DNA of 64,000 nucleotides from Latilactobacillus sakei (GTDB taxonomy: Bacteria > Bacillota > Bacilli > Lactobacillales > Lactobacillaceae). Where the stretch lies: positions 868,001-932,000 of the forward strand of contig CP025839.1 in NCBI GenBank assembly GCA_002953655.1. Direction: 5' to 3'. The position numbers and the translations under genes are program-made. The notes under the pieces were generated by a model, which had not been told where the DNA came from, did not search any database, and worked only from the letters and a program-made list of their open reading frames with translations. This document shows positions 50,777 through 61,981 of the stretch, one piece after another (positions within the stretch are counted from its first letter, which is position 1; each line of letters begins with the position of its first letter).

Positions 50777-52058
50777 ACAAGGACAACAATTAGCAGAAAA
50801 GCAATCACAACAACTTAAATTGTCGCAGAGTATGCAACAGTCCATCATGATGTTGCAGCTGGATACGATCGATTTACTAAGTTACCTCAAAGAGAGTAGT
50901 TTGGAAAATCCATTATTTGATGTGCAAGAAAAATATGGTCAATACGTTGCGAGTCAAAATACGGCAACGTATCAGATTAAAGATGAACAACGCTCTTTAT
51001 TTGAATACTTGCTAGAGCAAATTCAACTAACGATGCGGCAAACACCGCTTAGGGATTTAGTAATTTATCTAGTCGAACAACTAGATCCCAATGGCTATTT
51101 ACAATTAAGTGATGCGGAGATATTAACTGAGCTAGCAATTGACCCCATTATGCTCCAAGATGCTAAAACATTATTGCAGCGGTTAGATCCACCAGGTGTG
51201 GGGGCTAGTTCTTTACAAGAGTGTTTACTGTTACAAGCACAGCATGCTGAACAATTCGTACCAGTAGGAACAGTGACGATTTTATCGAGCCAATTTGAAG
51301 CATTAGTTGCACATGATTGGCAGGCTATTCAAACCCAGTGTGGCTTAACCGCAAAACAAGTGATAGATTGCCAGCAATATATCCAGCAGCTAACGGCCGC
51401 ACCAGGGCAAATTTATACCAGTCAACGGTCGCAAGTAATTGTGCCAGACTTGATTTTGAAGATTGATGATAAGCACTTGACGTTAAGTTTTTCAAAATAT
51501 GGGAATCCAGAATTGATATTCGCAAATGAAACCTATCAAACCTTAAAACAATCAACAGATCAAGAGGTGCGGCGCTATATCAATGAAAAAGAATCCGATT
51601 ATCAAAAATTGGTCTACAATTTGGAACGCCGCAAAAAGACGATTAGCTTAATTGGTCGCTGTATTATCGCCAAGCAACAGGCATTTTTCTTACAGCAGAC
51701 AACTTCGTTAGCGCCGTTATTACTTCGGGATATAGCAAACGAACTTCAATTAAGTGAATCGACTGTTAGTCGTGCAGTCAATGGTAAATATCTACAAACG
51801 CCGACGGGAACGTTTGAATTAAAAACATTTTTTGCACGGCGGAGTAAAGTTAAGCAAGGTGAAACGATGCGTTCGGTCGATCAAGTGCAGAAAATTATTC
51901 AACAAATGATTGCTAATGAGTTGCCACAGCAGCCGTTGAGTGATCAAAAAATCAGTGAAGCACTTAAGACGCAAGGGCTGCAGCTTGCTAGACGAACTGT
52001 TGCTAAATATCGGGAAGAATTAGCAATTCCCCCAGCAACCAAGAGGAGGAAAAAATGA
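50766..52058 (+). CDS. rpoN: RNA polymerase sigma-54 factor
   Basis: From ATG 50766 it has 430 residues. Region I is Gln-rich (QLAEKQSQQLKLSQSMQQSIMMLQLDTIDLLSYL), followed by the core-binding domain (LVEQLDPNGYLQLSD; QRLDPPGVGASSLQECLLLQ), a helix-turn-helix (RDIANELQLSESTVSRAVNGKYLQTP) and the RpoN box ARRTVAKYREE (about 408-418) that contacts -24. It lies inside the operon read from the -24/-12 promoter at 48340, overlapping the HAD gene and the GH36 gene, so sigma-54 would drive its own synthesis. Confidence 0.95.
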   Translation: MALKQGQQLAEKQSQQLKLSQSMQQSIMMLQLDTIDLLSYLKESSLENPLFDVQEKYGQYVASQNTATYQIKDEQRSLFEYLLEQIQLTMRQTPLRDLVIYLVEQLDPNGYLQLSDAEILTELAIDPIMLQDAKTLLQRLDPPGVGASSLQECLLLQAQHAEQFVPVGTVTILSSQFEALVAHDWQAIQTQCGLTAKQVIDCQQYIQQLTAAPGQIYTSQRSQVIVPDLILKIDDKHLTLSFSKYGNPELIFANETYQTLKQSTDQEVRRYINEKESDYQKLVYNLERRKKTISLIGRCIIAKQQAFFLQQTTSLAPLLLRDIANELQLSESTVSRAVNGKYLQTPTGTFELKTFFARRSKVKQGETMRSVDQVQKIIQQMIANELPQQPLSDQKISEALKTQGLQLARRTVAKYREELAIPPATKRRKK

Positions 52059-54151
52059 TAAAAGAGAGTCGTCAGTATAAAAAGTATACATTTGATTCAA
52101 TCGTTGCAGCATATTCAATTGGTGAAAAGAGTGGTGCAGTAGGACTAGTCATTTATCCCCAAAGCCGTGCTCATGAAGTAAAAATTGCAAAAACGCCAGT
52201 AGACTCTCTAGTCCAGGTGGCCCTAGCTGGAGATACTGCCAGCAAAGGTTTTACGAACGGTTGGAGTATGCATAACAGTGAAACGACACAAACTTTAACC
52301 TACTTAGATCAATCCGTTGAAGAAAATCAACAACAAATTAGCATTACAACCCAAATGCAAGATGCAAAAGGGAATTTAGTGACGCACTTGTTAACGTGGC
52401 ATAAAGGCTATCCAGTTTTAGAAATGCAGTCACGATTTGAAAACCGAACGGCTACAGCCGTCTGGTTGGAAAATTTATCAAGTTTTTCGATCAGTCAACT
52501 ATCGCCGCTTTCAGTGCCCAATCAGCCTAGAACGTTATCTTTAACACGCTTCAGAAGTAAATGGGCGATGGAAGGTCGGCTTGAGCGCCACTATATTGAA
52601 GATTACCAATTGGAACCGAGTTGGAAACCCTCTGGTGGCAGTGTTGAAAAGATTGGTCAAGTGGGTTCGATGCCGGTTAGAGGCTTCTTTCCATATTTGG
52701 GAGTTGCTGATGAAGCGCATCAAGTTTATTGGGCCTTTCAACTTGCGATACCAACGTCTTGGCAAATTGAAGCCTATCGGAAGCAAGATGATTTAATCAT
52801 CACCGGTGGTTTGGCAGATTATAATTACGGTCACTGGCGTAAATCAATTTTACCAGGTACCAGTTTTACCACCCCTGTCGCTAGGGTAACAGTCGGGACG
52901 GGATCGCAAGAAGCAGTTAATCAGCAATTAGCAACTTTAACGCAGGCGAGTTTGGTGCAACATCCCAATTCCGATGCGACTGAATTACCGATTGTGTTTA
53001 ATGAATTCTGTACATCTTGGGGCACACCGCGCCAAGCCGATTTAGAACAAGAATTGGCGATTATTAAGCAACACCAGGTTAAATATTTTGTGATTGATGC
53101 AGGCTGGTATGCTGATCAAGCGGGTTCTTGGGAAAATAAAATGGGGGACTGGACGGTTAGTGAAAATCTATTTCCAAATGGCCTAGCAGCACTTTCTAAA
53201 AAAGTACGCCAAGCTGGGTTAATTCCCGGTATTTGGTTTGAATTTGAGGTCGTTGGTAAGGATAGTACCGCTTTTAATTGGGTGGATCATTTAGTTAAAA
53301 AAGATGGCCTACCAGTGACTGCTGGGACACGTCGCTTTTGGGATATGACGGATCCGTGGGTTCAAGACTATCTCAGACAACACGTTATCCAGTTATTGAA
53401 AGATAATGATATTGGCTATTTGAAAATCGATTATAACGAAAATATCGGTGTTGGTTGTGATGATGAATCCTTAGGTGAGGGGTTACGCAAACAAATACTA
53501 GCAACACAAGCCTTTATTCGGAAAATTAGAACGATGGTGCCAGGAATTGTGATCGAAAACTGCTCTTCTGGCGGTCACCGCTTAGAACCATCTATGATGG
53601 CGCTAACTGATATGTCATCTTATTCCGATGCGCATGAAACGTGGTCGATTCCGATGATTGCCGCTACCTTGCAACAGCATATGTTGCCAGTTCAGGCGCA
53701 AATCTGGGCCGTGTTACATCAGGCTGATTCAATTCAACAGATTCAATATGTGATGAGTGCGACATTCCTCGGGCGTATGTGTCTTTCAGGGGATGTTACG
53801 CATCTATCACAAGCACAATGGCAGAGTGTCGATGACGGGATTGCATTTTATCAACGATTGAAAACAATCCTTAAAAAAGGACAGTCGACATTTTATGGGC
53901 GTGCGCCACAAACATATGGGGAGCCGGATGGTAGCCAACTCGTAATTAGAAAAACTACAGATGAACAATTATTGGTGTTTCATAATTTTAAGACTGACTG
54001 GCAAACATTCAAAATAGAAATTGATTGGCAAAAATGGCAGATTGATAGCCAATATGGTGAAATGACTCAAGTTCAAAAAACAGCAACCGGACTCGTTTTT
54101 ACTGGTCAAAAGACTTATTGTGCGAGTGCCATTTATTTAGTGAGACGCTAA
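52055..54151 (+). CDS. GH36 alpha-galactosidase
   Basis: The 698-residue protein has the N-terminal beta-sandwich (about 1-290), the GH36 barrel with YLKIDYNENIG (nucleophile Asp459) and ENCSSGGHRLEPSMM with SSYSDAHE (acid/base Asp525), and a short C-terminal domain. It is slightly shorter than typical GH36 AgaA enzymes (about 730). It starts four bases before the rpoN stop. It would remove alpha-galactosyl residues in the cytoplasm from sugars brought in by the sigma-54-controlled PTS. Confidence 0.93.
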   Translation: MIKESRQYKKYTFDSIVAAYSIGEKSGAVGLVIYPQSRAHEVKIAKTPVDSLVQVALAGDTASKGFTNGWSMHNSETTQTLTYLDQSVEENQQQISITTQMQDAKGNLVTHLLTWHKGYPVLEMQSRFENRTATAVWLENLSSFSISQLSPLSVPNQPRTLSLTRFRSKWAMEGRLERHYIEDYQLEPSWKPSGGSVEKIGQVGSMPVRGFFPYLGVADEAHQVYWAFQLAIPTSWQIEAYRKQDDLIITGGLADYNYGHWRKSILPGTSFTTPVARVTVGTGSQEAVNQQLATLTQASLVQHPNSDATELPIVFNEFCTSWGTPRQADLEQELAIIKQHQVKYFVIDAGWYADQAGSWENKMGDWTVSENLFPNGLAALSKKVRQAGLIPGIWFEFEVVGKDSTAFNWVDHLVKKDGLPVTAGTRRFWDMTDPWVQDYLRQHVIQLLKDNDIGYLKIDYNENIGVGCDDESLGEGLRKQILATQAFIRKIRTMVPGIVIENCSSGGHRLEPSMMALTDMSSYSDAHETWSIPMIAATLQQHMLPVQAQIWAVLHQADSIQQIQYVMSATFLGRMCLSGDVTHLSQAQWQSVDDGIAFYQRLKTILKKGQSTFYGRAPQTYGEPDGSQLVIRKTTDEQLLVFHNFKTDWQTFKIEIDWQKWQIDSQYGEMTQVQKTATGLVFTGQKTYCASAIYLVRR

Positions 54152-54165
54152 AGTGAGGGTGAGAA

Positions 54166-55368
54166 ATGCGTAATCAAGAATTTAACATTATCGATTTCGG
54201 CGCGCAAGCAGATACGATCCAACTCCAGACCGTTGCAATTCAAGCCTGTATTGAGGCGTGCCGCGAAGCAGGTGGTGGCCAAATAACGGTTCCCACCGGC
54301 CGCTTTTTAATTGGTAGTCTACGATTGTATTCCGATATGACGCTCTATTTGCAGGCGGGTGCACAGCTGATAGGAAGTCCCAATTATCTAGACTACGAGG
54401 ATTTTCAAGTACCGACGACCATAATGTACGCTAATGATGCCTATTATCAGACTAAATGGCACCTACCACCCTATTATTTTTATGGCTTAATCACTGCTTT
54501 TCAGGCTGAAAATATCAGTATTATTGGTGAACCAGGTGCGGTAATCGATGGCTGTGATACTTACGATGCTAACGGAGAAGAACAATTTCGAGGGCCAATG
54601 GGAATTGTCATGTCACAAGTTAAACATTTGCAACTAATAGGTTATACGATGCAAAATAGTGCTAATTGGTCACATTGTTTGGATGGTTGTGAGCAGGTTT
54701 TAATTGAGCGAGTGACAGTTCAAGCAGGCCATGATGGCTTTAATTTGCATCATTCTCGAGCGATTAAAGTCCAAAATTGTCATTTGGAAACGGGTGATGA
54801 TTGCTTTGCAGGCTATGATATTCGACAATTACAGGTGACTAATTGCCAATTAAATACGGCTTGTAATGTTTTTCGAGTAGGGGGACACCAATTAGTAGTT
54901 GATAATTGCCAAATTAAGGGACCAGGGCGTTATCCGCATTTATCGCAAGATACTTATAATACACATGCGTTATTTAAGTATTATTCGATTGATGTCGATC
55001 AGATGACGCCTGTTCAACAAGATATAACGTTTCAAGACTGTTTAATTGATAATATTGGTCAGTTAATCGTCTACGACTTTGGTAATCGAAATTTTATGCA
55101 GACAAATCGCCCATTGGACCAGATTAATTTTAAAAGAACGACAATCAATCACTTAACCCAATCTTCAACGATTAACGGGCAGCATTTGACGGTCTCGTTT
55201 GAAAAAACATTAATTAACTTTAATAGTAAGCAACCATTTTTAACGTTTAAAACGCCAATTACACTTAAGTTGAACGAAGTAACTTTTAAACGGCCAACAA
55301 CAATAATGTTAGCAAACGGCCAACAACTAACGCTTGATTCTCAAATCAATTTAATTGTTACTAAATAA
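54166..55368 (+). CDS. Divergent GH28-like beta-helix protein
   Basis: The 400-residue protein opens with NIIDFGAQADTIQLQTVAIQACIEAC, typical of GH28 and related beta-helix enzymes, and keeps GHDGFN (Asp190) and TGDDC (Asp211/Asp212). The later GHG and RIK motifs are not recognisable; the equivalent region reads TACNVFRVGGHQ. It has a long aromatic insertion (DAYYQTKWHLPPYYFYGL, about 91-108). It is probably a cytosolic enzyme for an unusual galacturonide or other glycan linkage. It is the last gene of the sigma-54 operon. Confidence 0.75.
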   Translation: MRNQEFNIIDFGAQADTIQLQTVAIQACIEACREAGGGQITVPTGRFLIGSLRLYSDMTLYLQAGAQLIGSPNYLDYEDFQVPTTIMYANDAYYQTKWHLPPYYFYGLITAFQAENISIIGEPGAVIDGCDTYDANGEEQFRGPMGIVMSQVKHLQLIGYTMQNSANWSHCLDGCEQVLIERVTVQAGHDGFNLHHSRAIKVQNCHLETGDDCFAGYDIRQLQVTNCQLNTACNVFRVGGHQLVVDNCQIKGPGRYPHLSQDTYNTHALFKYYSIDVDQMTPVQQDITFQDCLIDNIGQLIVYDFGNRNFMQTNRPLDQINFKRTTINHLTQSSTINGQHLTVSFEKTLINFNSKQPFLTFKTPITLKLNEVTFKRPTTIMLANGQQLTLDSQINLIVTK

Positions 55369-55371
55369 AAT

Positions 55372-55418
55372 AGGGAGGCTAGGCAAAAGTAATTCTTGTC
55401 TGGCCCCCCTTGTTTTTA
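55372..55418 (+). terminator. Terminator of the sigma-54 operon
   Basis: AGGGAGGCTAGGCAAAAG and CTTGTCTGGCCCCCCT form an imperfect GC-rich stem followed by TTTTTA. Confidence 0.75.
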
Positions 55419-55494
55419 TGTTTCATTCCCCTTTCAATATGCGTTATACTATTAGTCAGTAACTAATCTGAGCAATTCATTAAGAGGAATTTAA

Positions 55495-57567
55495 ATGCGT
55501 AAAAAACTAGTCATTACTGAAAAACCGAGCGTTGCTAAAGAGCTCGCCAAGGTTCTCGGTACTAATCAGAAAACTAAAACCTATTTTGAAGGCGATCAAT
55601 ACGTGATTACATGGGCGTTTGGTCATCTTTTATCATTACAATTACCGGAAGATATTAAAAAAGAGTGGCAACAATGGCGTTTGGAAGATTTACCGATTAT
55701 TCCTAAGCACATTGGGCTCAAACCACTTCCTAAAACGGGTGGGCAATTAAAGGCTATCAGTCATTTGGCGCATCGTCAGGACATTTCAGGGGCCGTCATT
55801 GCGACTGATTCTGGGCGTGAAGGGGAAGCTGTTGCCCGTTATATTTTGGAATGGATTAAATTTGATAAGCCAGTCGAACGACTTTGGATTTCATCACAAA
55901 CGACTAAGGCGATTAAAGAAGGTTTTGCCAATCTGAAACCAGCTAAGCAGTTTGATAACCTGTACGCTTCAGCGCTTGCGCGGGGCCATGCGGATTGGTT
56001 GATTGGCTTGAACGTCACGCGGGCCTTAACGACGAAATATGAAGATAATTTGTCAGCAGGGCGGGTCCAAACACCAACATTGGCTTTTGTGAACGAAACG
56101 GCACAACAAATTAGTCGTTTTAAACCCGAAAAATATTACACAATTCAATTAAAAGTTGGCCAAGAACAAGCCACGCTCCAAATGGCTAAACCACAGGGCT
56201 TAAAAGACCGTGCGCAAGCCGAAACGTTAGTCGCTAAATTAAAACAGGCACAAGGTAAAGTGGTTAATGTCAAGACGAGTCAAAAATCACAAGCTGCACC
56301 ACTGCCTTATGATTTAACGGAATTACAACAAGTTGCTAATGCAATGTACGGCTTATCGGCTAAAAAGACGTTATCATTGATTCAATCATTATATGAAATT
56401 CATAAAGTTGTTAGTTATCCGCGGACGGATTCTAAATATCTTTCAACAGATATTGAAGGCACATTGAAGGAACGTTTATCGGCCTTAGTGAAGTTTGATC
56501 CGCGCGCCAAACAATACTTAGGGCAAGGCGCTAAGGTGAAACAACCGGCTGTTTTCAACGATCGAAAGGTCACTGATCACTACGCCTTAATTCCGACCGA
56601 AGAACCGGTCAGAGCTGAAAAATTATCAACCGATGAATTGCGGATGTATCGCTTAATTGTCGAACGTTTTATGGGCTTATTTGCGGATCAATATGTCACA
56701 GCCATTACGAAAGCGACTGTTCAGTTTGGGGATTACACCTTTACCTTTAAACAAACTAAAGTCGTTCAACAAGGTTGGCATGCGGATTCCAAAGAGACTC
56801 CAACTACAAGTGTTGATTGGCAAGAAGGCGCAGTGGTGCCTGCCGAATTTTCAATTAAGGAACAATTAACATCTGCACCGAAACCCTTAACTGAAGGGAC
56901 CTTATTAGGTAAGATGGAACACTATGGCTTGGGGACACCAGCAACGCGGGCCGAAATTATCGAAAAATTAGTGCGCAGTGAACTCTTAGAACGCCGGGGT
57001 CATTCCTTAGCAGTGACACCTAAGGGGCAACAACTGTTGAAATTGGTTAATAAAACATTAGTCTCACCAGAATTGACCGGTAAATGGGAAAACTCATTAG
57101 AGGCGATTGCGCGTGGTCAAGAAAATCAAAAAGCGTTCATCACTGAAATCGAAGCGGCCACTAAGACCTTGGTTTCTGAGATTAAAAAGAGTGAAACTGA
57201 ATATCACGATTTCGCGATTACCAACAAGAAATGTCCAGAATGTGACCATCCGTTGAAGGAGCGTAATACGCGTGACGGCAAGGTTTACGTCTGCACAAAC
57301 TGTCATTATCGGCGTCGTAAGGATCCCAAAGTTTCCAACCATCGGTGCCCACAATGTCATAAGAAAATGGTCATCATTGAAGGCCAAGCCGGCGCTTATT
57401 TCCGCTGCTTGAACGATGGGACGACGGAAAAAATGCTCGATAAAAAAGATCGTAAGAAGAAAATTTCAAAACATGAAGAACGCCGCTTAATTCAAAAAGT
57501 GAACCAAGAAGAAGAACCAGCCGAAAGTCCACTAGCAGCAGCATTGCGCAAGGCAATGGAGAAATAA
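55495..57567 (+). CDS. topB: DNA topoisomerase III
   Basis: The 690-residue type IA topoisomerase has an N-terminal Toprim domain (VITEKPSVAKELAKVLG; ATDSGREGEAVARYIL), SAGRVQTPTLAFV, the active-site Tyr308 in VSYPRTDSKYL, and C-terminal zinc-ribbon cysteines (CPECDHPL...CTNC; CPQC). It relaxes or decatenates DNA. It is a housekeeping-type gene and marks the end of the sugar island on this side. AGAGGA precedes ATG 55495. Confidence 0.95.
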   Translation: MRKKLVITEKPSVAKELAKVLGTNQKTKTYFEGDQYVITWAFGHLLSLQLPEDIKKEWQQWRLEDLPIIPKHIGLKPLPKTGGQLKAISHLAHRQDISGAVIATDSGREGEAVARYILEWIKFDKPVERLWISSQTTKAIKEGFANLKPAKQFDNLYASALARGHADWLIGLNVTRALTTKYEDNLSAGRVQTPTLAFVNETAQQISRFKPEKYYTIQLKVGQEQATLQMAKPQGLKDRAQAETLVAKLKQAQGKVVNVKTSQKSQAAPLPYDLTELQQVANAMYGLSAKKTLSLIQSLYEIHKVVSYPRTDSKYLSTDIEGTLKERLSALVKFDPRAKQYLGQGAKVKQPAVFNDRKVTDHYALIPTEEPVRAEKLSTDELRMYRLIVERFMGLFADQYVTAITKATVQFGDYTFTFKQTKVVQQGWHADSKETPTTSVDWQEGAVVPAEFSIKEQLTSAPKPLTEGTLLGKMEHYGLGTPATRAEIIEKLVRSELLERRGHSLAVTPKGQQLLKLVNKTLVSPELTGKWENSLEAIARGQENQKAFITEIEAATKTLVSEIKKSETEYHDFAITNKKCPECDHPLKERNTRDGKVYVCTNCHYRRRKDPKVSNHRCPQCHKKMVIIEGQAGAYFRCLNDGTTEKMLDKKDRKKKISKHEERRLIQKVNQEEEPAESPLAAALRKAMEK

Positions 57568-57646
57568 CGGATTCAAAAAAAGTATGCGGTTAATATTTGA
57601 ATATAAACATAACTCGTATATAAATTAGTATTATTTCAATTTATAA

Positions 57647-57695
57647 AAAGAAGCAGTCCCCGTTAGAAAACCTAACCGTGGCTGCTTCTTTTTTA
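57647..57695. terminator. Bidirectional terminator
   Basis: AAAGAAGCAG...CGGTTAGG-type stem: AAGAAGCAG with CTGCTTCTT and inner GGTTAG/CTAACC partners, flanked by A and T tracts between convergent genes. Confidence 0.8.
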
Positions 57696-58547
57696 GAATC
57701 GATTTTTGATATTATTGACGGTATTTTCTGTCCCTTTTACAATCGGATGATTATCTTTTACTTGAACGTTGGCATCTAAGTGAGACCGACCGGTTGCGTA
57801 GTCAAAGGCGACACCGGGTTCGACGTTCCAGACATAATCGTTGAAATTAAGGGTGCCATCTGTTGAGATGGCTTGGACCCAGTAACCACGGGGCATTAAT
57901 TCATTACCACGAAAGACGGTTGTCACTTTATAGATTACTTTTTTATTAGCGGCCAGTGCGTTGCGAACCTTTTCTTCAAAAATCTGCATCGTCTTTTGAT
58001 TACTATATTCGGTCTGAGTCGCCAGATTTAGCGGATTATCTAAACTACCTGGTTGGCCCGGTTGAAAGTGACCATTTTGATCAAAATTAAAACTAATGGT
58101 GTAAGCAATCAGGTGACCACGGTTTTGAGGCGTGATGCGGCGACCGTTGACGACCAGTGGTTGATTATGCCAACCAGTTGGATGCCAAACTTGGCGTGAA
58201 CGTCCTTCAGATTTTCCGAGGTTGCGGGAAGAAAGGTAAGCTGTGGCTGAAGTCGTTCGATTAAGTTGATCCAGTTGACCGTAATCGATTTTTTCACTGG
58301 TCCAATCGGCACTAGTCAACTGGCTTTTGTCGTTGTTGATGACAAGATAAGCAGCGCTGCCATTTTCAAAGTCGCGGTTAGCAATTGCCTGATAATCAGG
58401 ACTGACTTGTGCCTGTTGCGTGGTGGACTGTGTAACCGCGGGGATTTTCTGGGTGATATCTTGCAGGATATTATTGCGACCACCCAAATAACCAATCGCA
58501 AGGATGGCGACGGTTAATAGTAGCCGACGCATTTTTTTCGTTTTCAA
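57693..58547 (-). CDS. Membrane-anchored DNA/RNA non-specific endonuclease (EndA-like)
   Basis: The start is TTG 58547, eight bases after AGGAG, giving 284 residues: a short basic N-terminus, one membrane or signal segment (LLLTVAILAIGYLGG), a linker, then the nuclease domain with NRGHLIAYTIS (family motif DRGH, here Asn-Arg-Gly-His) and NLATQTEYSNQKTMQIFEEKVR. The His is the general base and the later Asn a metal ligand in this family. It probably degrades DNA at the cell surface for nutrition or competence. It is unrelated to the sugar pathways. Confidence 0.87.
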   Translation of the reverse strand: MKTKKMRRLLLTVAILAIGYLGGRNNILQDITQKIPAVTQSTTQQAQVSPDYQAIANRDFENGSAAYLVINNDKSQLTSADWTSEKIDYGQLDQLNRTTSATAYLSSRNLGKSEGRSRQVWHPTGWHNQPLVVNGRRITPQNRGHLIAYTISFNFDQNGHFQPGQPGSLDNPLNLATQTEYSNQKTMQIFEEKVRNALAANKKVIYKVTTVFRGNELMPRGYWVQAISTDGTLNFNDYVWNVEPGVAFDYATGRSHLDANVQVKDNHPIVKGTENTVNNIKNRF

Positions 58548-58611
58548 AATAGTGACTCCTAACATTATCTGATTTTACTATTATACCGTGGATTGGAACT
58601 AGGAATGATAA

Positions 58612-58648
58612 AAAAAGGCCAGGACAAAATTTATTTTGTCCCAGCCCC
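58612..58648 (-). terminator. Terminator after galR
   Basis: On the minus strand GGCTGGGACAAAAT pairs with ATTTTGTCCTGGCC, followed by TTTTTTTA. Confidence 0.87.
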
Positions 58649-58655
58649 ATACGCG

Positions 58656-59663
<1,008 letters not shown>

Positions 59664-59735
59664 TCAGTGTTTACTACTATCTAGTTTAGCATACTACCTG
59701 AAAATAATGCGCGCGTTAAAAAAATAGTTTGATTT

Positions 59736-59756
59736 TTTAGTAAATGTTTAGTAAAA
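59736..59756. promoter_or_regulatory. Candidate GalR binding region
   Basis: TTTAGTAAA occurs twice with 11-bp spacing (59736-59744 and 59747-59755), and a reverse-oriented TTTACTA lies at about 59670. One helical turn between copies suggests cooperative binding by GalR. Confidence 0.5.
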
Positions 59757-59770
59757 TGAAAGCGATTAAT
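59757..59770. promoter_or_regulatory. cre-like site before galK
   Basis: TGAAAGCGATTAAT directly follows the GalR-like repeats, 16 bases before galK. Confidence 0.55.
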
Positions 59771-59786
59771 AAAGGAGGAATTTACC

Positions 59787-60953
59787 ATGAACATGACAGA
59801 ATTGAATACCGCATTTAAAGCAGCCTACAACAAGGAACCTGAAGCAAGTTACTTTGCCCCTGGTCGGATCAACTTAATTGGTGAACATACAGATTATAAC
59901 GGCGGCCACGTTTTCCCAACAGCAATCACATTAGGGACATACGCAGTCGTTGCTAAACGTGAAGATCAAACAATCAATCTTTTATCAGGCAACTTCGAAG
60001 ATGCTGGTGTCATTTCATTTGACCTTAGCGATTTATCATATCAAAAAGCACACAACTGGGCCAACTATCCTAAAGGCATGATTGTTTACTTACAAGAACA
60101 AGGTTATACAATCGATCATGGTTTGGATATTTATTTAAAAGGTAATATTCCCAATGGTGCTGGTTTATCATCATCAGCTTCCATCGAATTATTAATGGGT
60201 GTTATTTTAGAAGACCAATTTAACTTAGATATCGATCGTGTCGACCTTGTTAAAACAGGGATGATGGTTGAAAATAAATTTATCGGTGTTAACTCAGGTA
60301 TCATGGATCAATTCGCAGTTGGGATGAGCAAGGCTAACCACGCCATTTTACTTGATACCAACACCTTGGATTATGATTTGGTCCCAATCGACTTACAAGA
60401 CAACGTGATCATCATCATGAACACTAACAAACGTCGTGAATTAGCTGATTCTAAATATAACGAACGTCGTAGTGAATGTGAAAAAGCCTTAGCGATTTTA
60501 CAGACTAAAAATGATATCCAATCATTAGGTGATTTAGATAACGAAACATTTGATTTACAAACATACATGTTACAAGACGAAAACTTATTAAAACGTGCTC
60601 GTCACGCTGTATCTGAAAACCAACGGACAATGAAGGCGAGAGAAGCCCTCAAGAACAACGACCTTGAACGCTTCGGCAAGTTAGTGAATGCCTCACACGT
60701 GTCATTACAATTTGATTATGAAGTTACTGGGATTGAATTAGATACCTTGGTTCAATCAGCTTGGCAACAACCTGGCGTCTTAGGTGCTCGGATGACTGGT
60801 GCCGGCTTTGGCGGTTGTGCCATTGCGATTGTTGCAAAAGACCAAGTTGAAAACTTTGAAGAAAATGTTGCGAAGGCTTATACCGATAAAATTGGTTATG
60901 CGCCAAGCTTCTATGTCGCAGAAATCGCTGACGGTGCTAAGAAGTTAGGTTAA
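59787..60953 (+). CDS. galK: Galactokinase
   Basis: It phosphorylates galactose to galactose-1-phosphate. The 388-residue GHMP kinase has [16 protein letters not shown] (galactose signature), [11 protein letters not shown] (ATP loop) and [22 protein letters not shown] precedes ATG 59787. It is the first gene of galKETM; galactose would come from the GH35 and GH36 enzymes above. Confidence 0.97.
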   Translation: MNMTELNTAFKAAYNKEPEASYFAPGRINLIGEHTDYNGGHVFPTAITLGTYAVVAKREDQTINLLSGNFEDAGVISFDLSDLSYQKAHNWANYPKGMIVYLQEQGYTIDHGLDIYLKGNIPNGAGLSSSASIELLMGVILEDQFNLDIDRVDLVKTGMMVENKFIGVNSGIMDQFAVGMSKANHAILLDTNTLDYDLVPIDLQDNVIIIMNTNKRRELADSKYNERRSECEKALAILQTKNDIQSLGDLDNETFDLQTYMLQDENLLKRARHAVSENQRTMKAREALKNNDLERFGKLVNASHVSLQFDYEVTGIELDTLVQSAWQQPGVLGARMTGAGFGGCAIAIVAKDQVENFEENVAKAYTDKIGYAPSFYVAEIADGAKKLG

Positions 60954-60978
60954 TCATTAAATTAGGAGGGGTTTCAAT

Positions 60979-61971
60979 ATGTCAATTCTAGTATTAGGCG
61001 GTGCCGGTTATATCGGTTCCCATACAGTTGATCAATTAATTGAACGCGGTTATGACGTTGCAGTTGTCGATAATTTAGTCACGGGCCACAAGGCGGCGAT
61101 TAACGCTAATGCCCGTTTTTATAAAGGTGACGTGCGCGATCGAGAATTTATGCGCAATGTTTTCCAACAAGAAGACGTTAGTGGTGTCATTCACTTTGCG
61201 GCTTTTTCAATCGTGCCAGAATCAATGCAAGCGCCCTTAAAATATTTTGACAACAATACTTATGGGATGACGGCGCTACTTGAAGTGATGAACGAATTCG
61301 ACGTTAAACGGATCGTCTTTTCATCAACGGCGGCGACTTATGGGGAACCTAAGGCAATTCCAATTAAGGAATCCGACCCCCAAGTCCCAACTAATCCTTA
61401 TGGTGAAAGTAAGTTGATGATGGAAACGATGATGAAGTGGGCCGATAAAGCTTACGGCATCAAGTTTGTCGCCTTGCGCTACTTCAACGTGGTCGGTGCC
61501 AAACCAGATGGTTCAATTGGTGAAGATCATCACCCAGAAACACACTTGTTACCAATCGTATTACAAGTCGCTGCTGGCAAACGTGATCAATTATCAATCT
61601 TTGGTGACGACTACGATACACCAGATGGTACCAACGTCCGTGATTACGTGCACGTTTTAGATTTAGCGGATGCGCACATCTTGGCCTTTGAATATCTCAA
61701 AGACGGCCATGATAGCAACGCCTTTAACTTAGGTTCATCAACTGGCTTTTCAAATATGGAAATTGTCGAAGCTACTCGTAAAGTGACTGGCAAGGCAATT
61801 CCTGTGACGATGGCACCGCGTCGGGCTGGTGATCCAAGTACCTTGATTGCCGCAAGTGACAAAGCGCGTGAAACGCTTGGCTGGGCTCCTAAATATGACA
61901 ATATGGAAGCAATTATTGAAACCGCATGGAATTGGCACTTAAACCATCCTAATGGTTATGCAGATCGGTAG
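60979..61971 (+). CDS. galE: UDP-glucose 4-epimerase
   Basis: The 330-residue epimerase has [28 protein letters not shown] and YGESK (YxxxK). It interconverts UDP-galactose and UDP-glucose. It lies 25 bases after galK with AGGAGG upstream. It is the canonical copy, in contrast to the paralogue at 21934. Confidence 0.96.
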   Translation: MSILVLGGAGYIGSHTVDQLIERGYDVAVVDNLVTGHKAAINANARFYKGDVRDREFMRNVFQQEDVSGVIHFAAFSIVPESMQAPLKYFDNNTYGMTALLEVMNEFDVKRIVFSSTAATYGEPKAIPIKESDPQVPTNPYGESKLMMETMMKWADKAYGIKFVALRYFNVVGAKPDGSIGEDHHPETHLLPIVLQVAAGKRDQLSIFGDDYDTPDGTNVRDYVHVLDLADAHILAFEYLKDGHDSNAFNLGSSTGFSNMEIVEATRKVTGKAIPVTMAPRRAGDPSTLIAASDKARETLGWAPKYDNMEAIIETAWNWHLNHPNGYADR

Positions 61972-61981
61972 AGGAAAGAAT

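Noticed and set aside
57097-57556. Minus-strand frames opposite the topB zinc-ribbon region
   Set aside because: The plus-strand frame carries the conserved topoisomerase cysteines; the minus frames have no start signals or recognisable protein.
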